Positions 25,945 through 34,030 of a DNA stretch of 37,232 nucleotides are shown here, in pieces; within the stretch, counting starts at the first letter, position 1; every line of letters begins with the position of its first letter. The position numbers and the translations under genes were made by a program. Origin of the DNA: Phycisphaerales bacterium (GTDB lineage Bacteria > Planctomycetota > Phycisphaerae > Phycisphaerales > UBA1924); the NCBI GenBank assembly GCA_020846975.1, contig JADLCX010000052.1:1-37232 (forward strand), given 5' to 3'. Under the pieces are notes generated by a model. That model was given only the letters and a program-made list of their open reading frames with translations, was not told the origin of the DNA and made no database searches.

Positions 25945-27147
25945 TCACGCGGGCCTCAGGAACGAGAGCGACGGCTGAACGATGGCCGGAACGGGGCCGT
26001 TGGTGGTGTGCAGGAAGAGCGTTCTTCCCGAGACGGCGTGGCTGTACTTCACCATCCCAAAGCAGACGGGCTCGCCGCCGTTGAGCGGGCTGAACGCCGA
26101 GCTCGTGACTGCGCCGATGGGTTGCGTGCCGGTCGCGGCGGACGAAGCGGATTCGACGATGGGCGTGCCGGTCTCGGCTTGTGCCGCGTTGGAGCCCGCG
26201 CCCTGAACGCGCAGGCCGACAAGCTTCTGCTTTGGGTGGCCCAGGGACTGCATTCGAGCGACGATCTCCTGTCCGAGGTAGCAGCCCTTCTTGAACGAGA
26301 CGCGATCGGCGAGCGTGGAATCGCCGGTCTCGTGCGGCAGCGAGTTGGGCCCGAAATCCAGCATGTACAGCGCGGTGCCCGCCTCGATGCGGGCCATGTT
26401 CAACGCGTGCCAACCGATGCGACGGGCGAGCGTTGTCTGCGGCGCAGCGGCGTCGTGAGGGCCGCGGGCCGACCACGGGGTCGAGAGCGACTCGTACAGC
26501 GCTGCCACCTGGTGGGCCGGGGCGACAAGCGTCAGGCCGATCTCGCCGCTCCAATCGTGTCGGTCGAAAAGTGTGGGGACACCGAAGAGGATCGATTCAA
26601 CCGATGTATCGCGCCGGATGTTCGTGGCCACCGCCGGATCCCCTTCGACGCCGGCACCGAGGATCGCGGCCGCGGCGGGCCCGTGCACAGCGAGCACGTG
26701 GCTGCTCGCTGTCTGGTCGGTGATCGTGACATCCTCGGTGATGATGTATTTCTCGAGCGACTCGCGGGTTCGCTCGATCGCGAACACCTCGCCGATCGCC
26801 AGCGTGCGATCGGGCAGGTGGATGATCCGGAGATCTGCCGCGACACGCCCCTTGCGGTCGAGAAGAAAACTGTTGCGAGAGCGCCCGATCTTCCCCTCGG
26901 GGGCAGGATCGGCAAGGTTCTGCGTCAACATGCGGTTGAGCAGGCCCGCACGGTCATCACCGCGAAACTCCAGCACGCCGCAGTGGGGCATGTCGAAGAT
27001 CGCCGCGTGCCGCCGGATCGCGGCGTACTCGACCTCGATCGGGTCGAACGCCTGCACGACGGAGATCGAGCGCTCGGGCGTCCCATAGAGACCGATCAGG
27101 GGCTCGGCGGAGTCGTGCAGGGATTGCAGGGGTGATGGGTGGGCCAC
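25945..27147 (-). CDS. ygfZ: YgfZ/GcvT-like folate-binding protein
   Basis: 400 residues. The YgfZ signature K-G-C-Y-L-G-Q-E-I-V-A-R is visible near residue 290, with the aminomethyltransferase-like folate-binding fold before it (F-D-M-P-H-C-G-V-L-E-F, D-R-K-G-R-V-A-A-D). YgfZ-type proteins help assemble or repair certain Fe-S enzymes in a folate-dependent way. The start is GTG at 27147, the only plausible start before the fold. Divergent from the M42 peptidase gene. Confidence 0.88.
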   Translation of the reverse strand: MAHPSPLQSLHDSAEPLIGLYGTPERSISVVQAFDPIEVEYAAIRRHAAIFDMPHCGVLEFRGDDRAGLLNRMLTQNLADPAPEGKIGRSRNSFLLDRKGRVAADLRIIHLPDRTLAIGEVFAIERTRESLEKYIITEDVTITDQTASSHVLAVHGPAAAAILGAGVEGDPAVATNIRRDTSVESILFGVPTLFDRHDWSGEIGLTLVAPAHQVAALYESLSTPWSARGPHDAAAPQTTLARRIGWHALNMARIEAGTALYMLDFGPNSLPHETGDSTLADRVSFKKGCYLGQEIVARMQSLGHPKQKLVGLRVQGAGSNAAQAETGTPIVESASSAATGTQPIGAVTSSAFSPLNGGEPVCFGMVKYSHAVSGRTLFLHTTNGPVPAIVQPSLSFLRPA

Positions 27148-27252
27148 AGGCTTGGCGATGGTAGAAGCGACGACAGACGCCGCACAGCGTGATATGCTCT
27201 GGACCCACTCAGTACCGGCTCGACCCTATCTCCAGAACGAGAAGCACTCCCG

Positions 27253-28326
27253 ATGGCCACACCCAAGCTCAACGTCGACCTGCTCAAGCGCCTGTGCGAG
27301 ACCCCCGGCATTCCGGGGCGGGAGGAGCGGGTGCGGGCGCTGATCAAGGGGGAGATCAAGGGTCTCTTCGACGAGGTCCGCGAGGACGCGATGGGCAACC
27401 TGATCTGCCTCCGCAAGGCCCGCGCCGGCGCCAAGTCACGCGGCCGCGCCACGCGGGTGATGATGCTCTGCCACATGGACGAGATCGGGTTCTATGTCAA
27501 GGCGATCGACGACCAGGGGTTCATCCGTTGCAACGCCGCGGGCGGGTTTGATACCCGAAACCTCTTCAGCCGGCGCGTGCTGGTCTGCACGGGTGGCGGC
27601 GATCTCAAGGCCGTGATGAATCCCGGCGGCCGGCCCGTGCACATCGCGAGCGAGGAGGACAAGAAGAAGATTCCCGAGGTGAAGGAGTTCCTGGTCGATG
27701 TCGGCCTCCCGGCCGACAAGGTGAAGAGACTCGTGAGGATCGGCGACTATGTCGTCATGGATGAACCGTTGATCGAGGTTGGCGACAAGCTGGTGAGCAA
27801 GGCGATGGACAACCGCATCGCGTGCTGGCTGGGCATCGAGAGCGTGCGCCAGATCCACGCGGCCGGCGCCAAGCACGCGTGCGATATCTATGTCTCGTTC
27901 ACCGTGCAGGAAGAGGTCGGTATCCGCGGTGCGCACACATCGAGTTTCAGCGTCGAGCCGGATATCGGGATCGGCCTTGATGTCACGCTGAGTTGCGACA
28001 TGCCGGGCGTGCCGTCCGACGAGTGCGTGACCGTGCAGGGCAAGGGCTTCGGTCTTCACGTCATGGATTCGAGCTTCATCGCCGACTACAGACTTGTCAA
28101 TGAGGTCGAGGCGATCGCGAAGAAGAGCCGCATCCCCTACCAGCGGACGATTCTCGCCCGCGGCGGTCAGGACGGCGCGGCCGCGCAACAGGCCCGCGGC
28201 GGCGCGCGGGCGCTCGGCATCGTCGTCGGCACACGCTACATCCACACCGTGACGGAGATGGTCAGCAAGGTGGACCTTGCGGCCGCGCGGGATGTGCTCG
28301 CGGCCTGGGTGCCGACGATCAAGTGA
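27253..28326 (+). CDS. M42 family metallo-aminopeptidase
   Basis: 357-residue M42 (glutamyl aminopeptidase/endoglucanase-M-like) peptidase. Metal ligands: His in C-H-M-D-E-I-G, Asp in K-A-M-D-N-R, catalytic Glu pair in Q-E-E-V-G, Asp in G-L-D-V-T, and His in Y-I-H-T-V-T-E. M42 enzymes form dodecameric shells that trim peptides from the N-terminus. The substrate cannot be told from sequence. The ATG has GAGAAG upstream. A TGATATGCT-like extended -10 (about 27190-27198) may be its promoter. Confidence 0.9.
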   Translation: MATPKLNVDLLKRLCETPGIPGREERVRALIKGEIKGLFDEVREDAMGNLICLRKARAGAKSRGRATRVMMLCHMDEIGFYVKAIDDQGFIRCNAAGGFDTRNLFSRRVLVCTGGGDLKAVMNPGGRPVHIASEEDKKKIPEVKEFLVDVGLPADKVKRLVRIGDYVVMDEPLIEVGDKLVSKAMDNRIACWLGIESVRQIHAAGAKHACDIYVSFTVQEEVGIRGAHTSSFSVEPDIGIGLDVTLSCDMPGVPSDECVTVQGKGFGLHVMDSSFIADYRLVNEVEAIAKKSRIPYQRTILARGGQDGAAAQQARGGARALGIVVGTRYIHTVTEMVSKVDLAAARDVLAAWVPTIK

Positions 28327-28354
28327 GCGGCCGTCAACGCTCTAAACCTGAGTC

Positions 28355-28560
28355 GTGGCGGCGATCACGGGTGCATTCTCGCTTGACTGGGTGGTGAGCG
28401 CTGCGGAGAGAGTCCGTCAACGATTGTTGAAGGCCGCGGTCGCGCTTCGGGCCGCGAATGTGTGCTATGCCGTGGCTGGTGGCAGTGCTGTCGCCTTGTG
28501 GGTGTCGCGCGTGGATGAGGGTCGTCATCCGCAACCAGCACACACGATCAATGGCCGAAG
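28355..28560 (+). pseudogene. Truncated nucleotidyltransferase-like gene remnant
   Basis: From a GTG at 28355 the frame reads ...A-A-E-R-V-R-Q-R-L-L-K-A-A-V-A-L-R-A-A-N-V, then Y-A-V-A-G-G-S-A-V-A-L-W-V-S-R-V-D-E. This matches the N-terminus of the MNT-type nucleotidyltransferases of planctomycetes (L-x-x-A-G-V-P-Y-A-V-x-G-G-x-A-V-A-x-W-V). After V-D-E the continuation V-I-R-N-Q is in the next frame, so there is a frameshift, and nothing recognisable follows. The catalytic D-V-D segment is missing. It is therefore a relic of about 70 codons, overlapping no other gene and ending just before the lspA stop. Confidence 0.5.
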
Positions 28561-28585
28561 GGGAGGCCCCCCGCTCCCCGGCCGA

Positions 28586-29260
28586 TCAGGCCCGCCGCGG
28601 GGCGTGGGCGCGGTCGCGCCGCCACAGGTGCACCAGCAGCATGCCGATCCCGATGAGGAGCAGCAGGTCCGCGAGGTTGCTGACGTACGGCCAGATCGGC
28701 GCTCCCCGACGCAGATCGACCACCAGCAGGTTCAGCGAAAAAGGCCATTTCCAACCCGGCAGCGGGTGGATGAAGTCGCGTACGCACGCGTAGGTGAGAC
28801 GGTCGTAGAGGTTGCCCAGCCCCCCCCCGATCAGCAGGCCGATCGCGGCATGGGCCCACCGGTCGCGTGTGGTCGTCCATCTCGCGAACATCATCAGCCC
28901 GAACGCCAGCGCGACGACGGTGAACGCGATGAAGAACCAGCGCTTGCCGGGCCCGATCCCGAAGACCGCGCCGGGATTGAGCACGAGCGTGAAGTGCAGC
29001 AGTTTCGGAACCACCACCAGCGGCTCATGGTCCGGGATCAGCGTGTTGATCAGTCGCGGGTTCTGCGCGGCTCGCTCCAGCACCCGCTCCCGCACAACCG
29101 TGATCGGCCGATCCATGACGTAGTGGAACGCCAGGTGCTTGCTCGCCAGGTCGGCGACCAGGGACAGCAACGCCACGACCAGCATCATCCTCCACGCGGC
29201 GCCCGATCGCCAGCCCGAGCCGGAGCCGGTTCTGATGGTCGGTTGACTCGATGCGGCCAT
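28586..29260 (-). CDS. lspA: Lipoprotein signal peptidase LspA
   Basis: Cleaves signal peptides of diacylglyceryl-modified lipoproteins in the inner membrane. Catalytic aspartates lie in G-N-L-Y-D-R-L plus V-R-D-F-I and in S-N-L-A-D-L-L-L-L-I-G. Four hydrophobic segments are visible (starting M-L-V-V-A-L-L-S-L-V-A). 224 residues, about 60 more than usual. Most of the excess is a loop after the first helix (R-P-I-T-V-V-R-E-R-V-L-E-R-A-A onward) and the C-terminal basic end. The ATG at 29260 has GGAG 5 nt upstream. A GTG at 29374 would add a long hydrophilic stretch. It follows the DksA-like gene, probably in one unit. Confidence 0.9.
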   Translation of the reverse strand: MAASSQPTIRTGSGSGWRSGAAWRMMLVVALLSLVADLASKHLAFHYVMDRPITVVRERVLERAAQNPRLINTLIPDHEPLVVVPKLLHFTLVLNPGAVFGIGPGKRWFFIAFTVVALAFGLMMFARWTTTRDRWAHAAIGLLIGGGLGNLYDRLTYACVRDFIHPLPGWKWPFSLNLLVVDLRRGAPIWPYVSNLADLLLLIGIGMLLVHLWRRDRAHAPRRA

Positions 29261-29429
29261 CGGGCTCCGTCCGTCCTTCGATGGCTCGTCCGGGCTTGCG
29301 GCGACGCGCGACGGCGACTGCTGCGGAGACGCAACGGTCCCTGGGGTCTCGGGCGATGGGGGCGTTGTGGTCACGGCGATGGGTGATCGGCCGAACTGAG
29401 GATTCAGGGATCGAATCGGAGAGGTCCGC

Positions 29430-30272
29430 TCACTCTCCGCGATGGAAATACGGCCTGCGTTCCATTTCGCGCTGCGCCTCGATCGAGTACTTGGCCCACG
29501 GCAGTTCCGCGAGGCGTTCGGGCGAGATACGCTGGCCTGTGCGAGGGCAGACCCCGTAGGTCCCGTCCTCGATGCGCTTCAGGGCATCGTCGATCTCGCG
29601 GATCAAGTTCCGATCCACCTGCGCCAAGTCGAGTGAGATCGACTGCTCGAATGTGTCCGATCCCTGCTCGGCCATGTGTTGCGGCAGGCTCGAGAGCGAA
29701 CCGGAGTTCTGACGCAGGGCCTCGTCTTCGATGTTGTTGATGTCGCCCGCCAGTTCGGCCCGCTTCTGGAGCAGGATCTCGCGGTACTTCTCCAGTTCCT
29801 TTTTCGAGAGCCGGGCCTTGGATGAAACCTCCGCGCTGTGATCCCCGGATTCCGCGCCGACCATTCCGGTTGGGGGCGCCTTCGGGCCGGAAGGGATCAG
29901 CGGCTTCCACTTCGGGCCACCCGGCTTCAGCAGCGGCTCAGAAATCGGCATCTCCAGCTTCTTGGGCTTCGGCCGCTTCATCGGCTTGCTGGGAACGATG
30001 GTGATGCCCTTCGCCGGCGGCTTGCTGCCGTTCGCTGCGGAGGCGGCGGCCGTCGCGGCCGGCGCCTTGCCCGCCGACGCCGTCGGCTTGACCGCGGGCT
30101 TCGAGGCGGGTTCTGGTTTCTTGGCGATGGGCTTGTGTGCCGCGGGTTTCTTCGTGTCCTTGGGCTCGGCCTTCTTCGCGGGCGCAGGCTTCTTAGCCGC
30201 CGACTTCGGCGGCGGGGCCTTGGCCTTCGCGGCCGACTTCTTGGGGGAGCTGGATTTCGAGGTTTTCGCCAC
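29430..30272 (-). CDS. DksA/TraR family protein without zinc finger, with histone-like tail
   Basis: 280 residues. The C-terminal about 125 are DksA-like: coiled-coil L-S-K-K-E-L-E-K-Y-R-E-I-L-L-Q-K-R-A-E, then helix Q-V-D-R-N-L-I-R-E-I-D-D-A-L-K-R-I, then D-G-T-Y-G-V-C-P-R-T-G-Q-R-I-S-P-E-R-L. DksA binds the secondary channel of RNA polymerase and, with ppGpp, controls rRNA and amino-acid promoters. The zinc site has lost three of four cysteines (C-P-R-T and S-I-E-A replace C-x-x-C twice). The first about 150 residues are Lys/Ala/Pro-rich, like the tail of histone H1, and likely bind nucleic acid or are disordered. The GTG start at 30272 has AGGAG upstream. Confidence 0.85.
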   Translation of the reverse strand: MAKTSKSSSPKKSAAKAKAPPPKSAAKKPAPAKKAEPKDTKKPAAHKPIAKKPEPASKPAVKPTASAGKAPAATAAASAANGSKPPAKGITIVPSKPMKRPKPKKLEMPISEPLLKPGGPKWKPLIPSGPKAPPTGMVGAESGDHSAEVSSKARLSKKELEKYREILLQKRAELAGDINNIEDEALRQNSGSLSSLPQHMAEQGSDTFEQSISLDLAQVDRNLIREIDDALKRIEDGTYGVCPRTGQRISPERLAELPWAKYSIEAQREMERRPYFHRGE

Positions 30273-30348
30273 GGTCGCTCAGCTCCTGAGGTGCGTGAGG
30301 GCGGTTTACGATCAAAATACAAACGAACGGCGTCCCAAAAGGCCCGCG

Positions 30349-30377
30349 AGTATACGGGAACGGCGACCGCCCGTCAA
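30349..30377 (-). promoter_or_regulatory. Sigma70 promoter of the DksA-like/lspA unit
   Basis: Minus-strand TTGACG (30377-30372), a 17-bp spacer, and TATACT (30354-30349). This is close to the bacterial consensus at optimal spacing. The start would be near 30342, giving a leader of about 70 nt to the GTG. Confidence 0.8.
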
Positions 30378-30478
30378 AGTGGGGGGCTCCGTCTCGGCGC
30401 AGAAGCAAGCAGTCCTCAGTTTCGAGGAGAATCCTGCCGCGGCCGGGTTGTACGTACCGCGACGACCCGAGTTCGGAA

Positions 30479-31588
30479 TCAGGCCACGGCCTCCGTGAAC
30501 GAACCGAGCCGGCGGAAGCGTTCGTACCGCTGCTGAGGCAACGTCGCGGGGTTGATGCCCTTGAGTTCGTGGAGCCTGTCGAGCACCCACCGCTCGATGG
30601 CCGCGGCCGTCTTCTTGGGGTCGCGGTGAGCGCCGCCCAACGGCTCGGGAATCAACTCGTCGATGATCTTGAGTTTGAGGTTGTCGCGCGCGGTGAGCTT
30701 CAGGGCATCGGCGGCCGCGGAGTTGGTCTGCTCGTTGGCGGTCTTCCATAGGATCGCGGCACACCCTTCCGGACTGATGACCGAGTACCACGCATGTTCG
30801 AGCATCGCGACGCGATCGGCGACCGCGATCCCCAACGCGCCGCCGCTTCCGCCCTCGCCGATCACGATCGAAACGATGGGAGTCCTGAGCCGTGACATCT
30901 CCCGGAGATTCACGGCAATGGCCTCGGCCTGCCCGCGCGCCTCGGCGCCCAGGCCCGGATAGGCGCCCGGGGTATCGACGAAGGTCACGATCGGGAGCCC
31001 GAACTTCTCCGCCAGTTTCATCTTCGCCAGCGCCTTGCGATACCCCTCGGGATGCGCGCATCCGAAGTGGCAGGCGATCTTCTCCTGCGTGGTGCGGCCC
31101 TTGTGATGGCCGACCACCAGAACCTTGATCGAGCCGATCCGCGCGAACCCGACGACCATGGCGGGGTCATCGCCGTAGCGTCGGTCGCCGTGCAGTTCGC
31201 AGAAGTCCTTGCACATCATGTCGATGTAGTCGCGGGTCTGCGGCCGTTTGGGGACCCGGGCCACTCGGACCGTGTTCCACGGGCTGAGCGACGTGTAGAC
31301 CTGGGCGAGCTTGGCTTCGCGTTCGGCCCGCAGCGACGCGATGCGGGCCCTGATCGCGGCCGGGTCGGTCAGCGCGGCCCCATCCGACTCGTCGAGATCC
31401 AGAGACTCCGCCTGGTCGGCCGCGAATGGCGGCACTTCGACCGTCGGGTTCAGCGTCGCCAGAAGGCCGTTGGCCGCGGCGGGGCGGTTCGCATCCGCCG
31501 AGCGGCGGCTCAGTAGCGATTCGAGCGACTCGATCTTGCGGTCGAGCTCGAGGACGGGTTTCTCGAAATCAAGCTGGAAGAACGACAT
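30479..31588 (-). CDS. accA: Acetyl-CoA carboxylase carboxyltransferase subunit alpha
   Basis: Half of the carboxyltransferase of the fatty-acid-initiating acetyl-CoA carboxylase. 369 residues with the helical N-terminus L-D-F-E-K-P-V-L-E-L, then R-P-Q-T-R-D-Y-I, G-D-D-P-A-M-V-V-G, F-V-D-T-P-G-A-Y-P-G and G-E-G-G-S-G-G-A-L-G-I. Longer than E. coli AccA (319) through an Asp/Ala-rich linker after residue 35. The ATG at 31588 is preferred because of the family N-terminus, although no Shine-Dalgarno is evident. accD is not in the window. Divergent from proC. Confidence 0.93.
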   Translation of the reverse strand: MSFFQLDFEKPVLELDRKIESLESLLSRRSADANRPAAANGLLATLNPTVEVPPFAADQAESLDLDESDGAALTDPAAIRARIASLRAEREAKLAQVYTSLSPWNTVRVARVPKRPQTRDYIDMMCKDFCELHGDRRYGDDPAMVVGFARIGSIKVLVVGHHKGRTTQEKIACHFGCAHPEGYRKALAKMKLAEKFGLPIVTFVDTPGAYPGLGAEARGQAEAIAVNLREMSRLRTPIVSIVIGEGGSGGALGIAVADRVAMLEHAWYSVISPEGCAAILWKTANEQTNSAAADALKLTARDNLKLKIIDELIPEPLGGAHRDPKKTAAAIERWVLDRLHELKGINPATLPQQRYERFRRLGSFTEAVA

Positions 31589-31654
31589 GGAAACCAAGTG
31601 TATCGTCATGGACCCGATCGCGCGGGAGGTCGGGCTCGCACGATCGGAGAGCGC

Positions 31655-32545
31655 ATGACCAGCCTGGCGATCATCGGCGGAGGGAACATGGGCGGCGCGA
31701 TCGCATCGGCCGCGGCGGCCGCTGCTCGGCGTCCGTTTGACCGCGTCATCGTCGCCGAGACCGACGCCGCCAAACTGGCCGCGCTGGTCGCGGGGTCGGA
31801 CAGTCGGATCGAAGGCTCGCGGTCGGCGTGCGACGCGATCGAGGCGGCGGGAGGGGATTCGGTCATCGTGCTCGCGGTCAAGCCCCAGATGTTCGTCACG
31901 CTGGCGCAGGAACTGATCCAACGTGGGGAGGAGGGCGTGTGCCGGCTCCGCGGTCAACTGGTCGTTTCGATCATGGCCGGCATCACGACAGCGAGGCTGG
32001 CCGAACTACTGGGATCGGCGTGCTCCTCCCCCGCAACCCGCTTCGTCCGCGCCATGCCCAATCTGGCCCTTGCGAGAGGATGCGGGATGACCGCCGTGTG
32101 CGCGGGGCCTTCCGCGACCGACGCCGATGTCGAGCTCATCACCGATCTGTTCCGCACCATGGGTGATGCCACTTGCATCGAGGAGCCGCTCATGGACGCG
32201 TTCACCGCGCTCGCGGGGAGCGGGCCCGCGTACGTGTTCCACCTCGCCGAGGCGATGCAACGGGCCGCGATCGCCGTCGGCTTCGATGCCGAGGCCGCGG
32301 ATCGGATCGTGCGCCAAACAATCCTCGGCGCGGCCGACCTGCTCGCCCACGAGCACGGCGCGACGGGAAAAGGACGGAGCGGGGGACGCTCGGCTTCGCT
32401 TCTCAAGGCCGCCGTCACGAGCAAGGGCGGAACCACCGAGGCCGCGCTCGCCGTGCTCGACCGTCGCGAGACGGCGGAGGCGTTGATCGAAGCGATCACC
32501 GCCGCGCGGGATCGCGGGCGTGAACTGGCCCGCCCCGCCACCTGA
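31655..32545 (+). CDS. proC: Pyrroline-5-carboxylate reductase
   Basis: Last step of proline synthesis, NAD(P)H-dependent. 296 residues with the N-terminal nucleotide-binding G-G-G-N-M-G-G (8-14), V-K-P-Q-M-F, F-V-R-A-M-P-N, and the C-terminal dimerisation helices A-L-A-G-S-G-P-A-Y-V-F-H. An insertion H-G-A-T-G-K-G-R-S-G-G-R lies in the usually short L-A-x-x-S-G-E-x-P loop. The ATG at 31655 has GGAGAG upstream. Ends 5 bp before the convergent unknown gene. Confidence 0.93.
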   Translation: MTSLAIIGGGNMGGAIASAAAAAARRPFDRVIVAETDAAKLAALVAGSDSRIEGSRSACDAIEAAGGDSVIVLAVKPQMFVTLAQELIQRGEEGVCRLRGQLVVSIMAGITTARLAELLGSACSSPATRFVRAMPNLALARGCGMTAVCAGPSATDADVELITDLFRTMGDATCIEEPLMDAFTALAGSGPAYVFHLAEAMQRAAIAVGFDAEAADRIVRQTILGAADLLAHEHGATGKGRSGGRSASLLKAAVTSKGGTTEAALAVLDRRETAEALIEAITAARDRGRELARPAT

Positions 32546-32550
32546 CCCGA

Positions 32551-33924
32551 TCACGCGACGGTTGGGAACAGCATCGCGACCTGTGATCCGTACAGCGGGT
32601 AGTCGATCACGCAGCGGTAGGTCTTGAACCTCGACGGCTCGTACCCGATCTCGTCCATCACCCGTTTCATCAGTTCCTGGTATCGAGGCGCTGCGCCCGA
32701 TCGCACGCCCGCGAGCCCGCGGCCCAGGGGCACGATCGATTCCAGCATGTCCAGCCGGTCCAGGTCGCGCCGCGGATCGAACACATCGGCGACGCCCTCG
32801 AACGCCGTGTCGTACAGCCGCAGCGTCGGCTCCTGCGCGTGCGGGGGAGCGAAAAGCGAATCTTCCACCATGAGATCGAACTGCAGCGACTTGGCGGGCA
32901 CCGCGGTCTCGGCGAAGAAGTACACGCCGCGTTTCTCGCCGCCCGGCAGGGAGACCGCGAGCGTGCTCGGGTGCTTGAGTTCGGCCCGGTTCACTTCCGC
33001 GAACATCACATCGACGGCCGAGCCCGCGCCGAAGCCGTCGCCCCCGAGCAGGTAGAACATCGAGTCCTTCACGCGGTGCACGTGCATCTCCGGCCGCGGC
33101 GTGCTGCAGAACTCATCCACCAAGGGCGGAGAGTCATCGTCGATGACGCGGCCGTCCAGCCGCTGGGCCTTGCGTGCGCTCGGTTCGCTCGACATCCGCC
33201 TCGAGGCGATCTTGACCACCACACCCGGCCGCACGCGATGCAGGCCCGTCAGCCCGTGCACCCACGTAACATCCATCAATCCCGCCCCTCCCGCGCGCGG
33301 ATCACTCGCCGCGAGCACGCACGTCGCCATCACCGCATCGGCCTGCACGCCGCGCAACTGGCTCAGCGCCTTGAACGCCGCCTGTTTCCGCCGCAGCTCG
33401 AACTCGGCCCGCGCATCCGGTATCCACGCGCTGAGGATCGAATCGAGCAGGCTCCGGTCTCCGATCTGCACATCGATCAGGCGCTCGAACTCCGCGATGG
33501 CCGCCGTGGCGGCCTCCACGGTGCGCCGCGGCGAGCCTCGACGGTCCGCCGCTTTCACCAGCGCCCTCAGCGGCTCCGGGCCCGGCATGAAGAACATCGA
33601 CGCCACCGCATCCTGCTGCCGGACCGCTTTCAGCACGCGGCTGGCCAGCACCTTGTCGAGCCCCAGCGCCTGCGCCAGCGCCACCGGGCCGGAGCCCGAC
33701 ATCGCGACCGAGTTGACCAGGGCGTTGATGGATCGCAGGAGGGCCGAGCCCACGGCCAGGATTTCCGCCTCAAGCTGCGGCCCCCGCGGCAGCGGTACGG
33801 CCGAGGGCGATTGACTCCCAAGTCGTTTCTTGACAGGTGCTTGTGAGGATTTTGCGCTGGGGGCGGGCATCGGGGGTCTCATCGGGTTGCTGTCCAGCAT
33901 ACCCCAATCCGGGACGATCGTCAT
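32551..33924 (-). CDS. Conserved-looking protein of unknown function
   Basis: 457 residues, no signal peptide or membrane segment. Residues about 55-130 are helical and include A-L-A-Q-A-L-G-L-D-K-V-L-A-S-R-V-L-K-A, which reads like a winged-helix recognition pair, so a DNA-binding role is possible. The rest is mixed alpha/beta with no family I can name. Coding potential is good: the codon pattern continues unbroken over 1.37 kb and the gene fits between proC and the dockerin gene. Start is uncertain (ATG at 33924, or ATG at 33900). Confidence 0.7.
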   Translation of the reverse strand: MTIVPDWGMLDSNPMRPPMPAPSAKSSQAPVKKRLGSQSPSAVPLPRGPQLEAEILAVGSALLRSINALVNSVAMSGSGPVALAQALGLDKVLASRVLKAVRQQDAVASMFFMPGPEPLRALVKAADRRGSPRRTVEAATAAIAEFERLIDVQIGDRSLLDSILSAWIPDARAEFELRRKQAAFKALSQLRGVQADAVMATCVLAASDPRAGGAGLMDVTWVHGLTGLHRVRPGVVVKIASRRMSSEPSARKAQRLDGRVIDDDSPPLVDEFCSTPRPEMHVHRVKDSMFYLLGGDGFGAGSAVDVMFAEVNRAELKHPSTLAVSLPGGEKRGVYFFAETAVPAKSLQFDLMVEDSLFAPPHAQEPTLRLYDTAFEGVADVFDPRRDLDRLDMLESIVPLGRGLAGVRSGAAPRYQELMKRVMDEIGYEPSRFKTYRCVIDYPLYGSQVAMLFPTVA

Positions 33925-33941
33925 TTCTTTTTGTTTACTTC

Positions 33942-33970
33942 TTGGAAGTTTCCCGGAAACCGTGTAGACT
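33942..33970 (+). promoter_or_regulatory. Promoter with palindrome in the spacer, before the dockerin gene
   Basis: -35 TTGGAA (33942-33947), a 17-bp spacer, -10 TAGACT (33965-33970). The spacer contains GTTTCC-C-GGAAAC (33948-33960), a 6-bp inverted repeat, in the position of a repressor operator. The transcript would start about 54 nt before the ATG. Confidence 0.6.
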
Positions 33971-34030
33971 CTCCCGCGTACCGCCCGTCACACCTCCGAG
34001 CCGTTGCACCCTCAAGAGGAGCCACCCACG

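Noticed and set aside
28355..29386. Full-length plus-strand gene over lspA
   Set aside because: Only the first 70 codons resemble a protein family. The rest is antisense to lspA, which has both catalytic aspartates.
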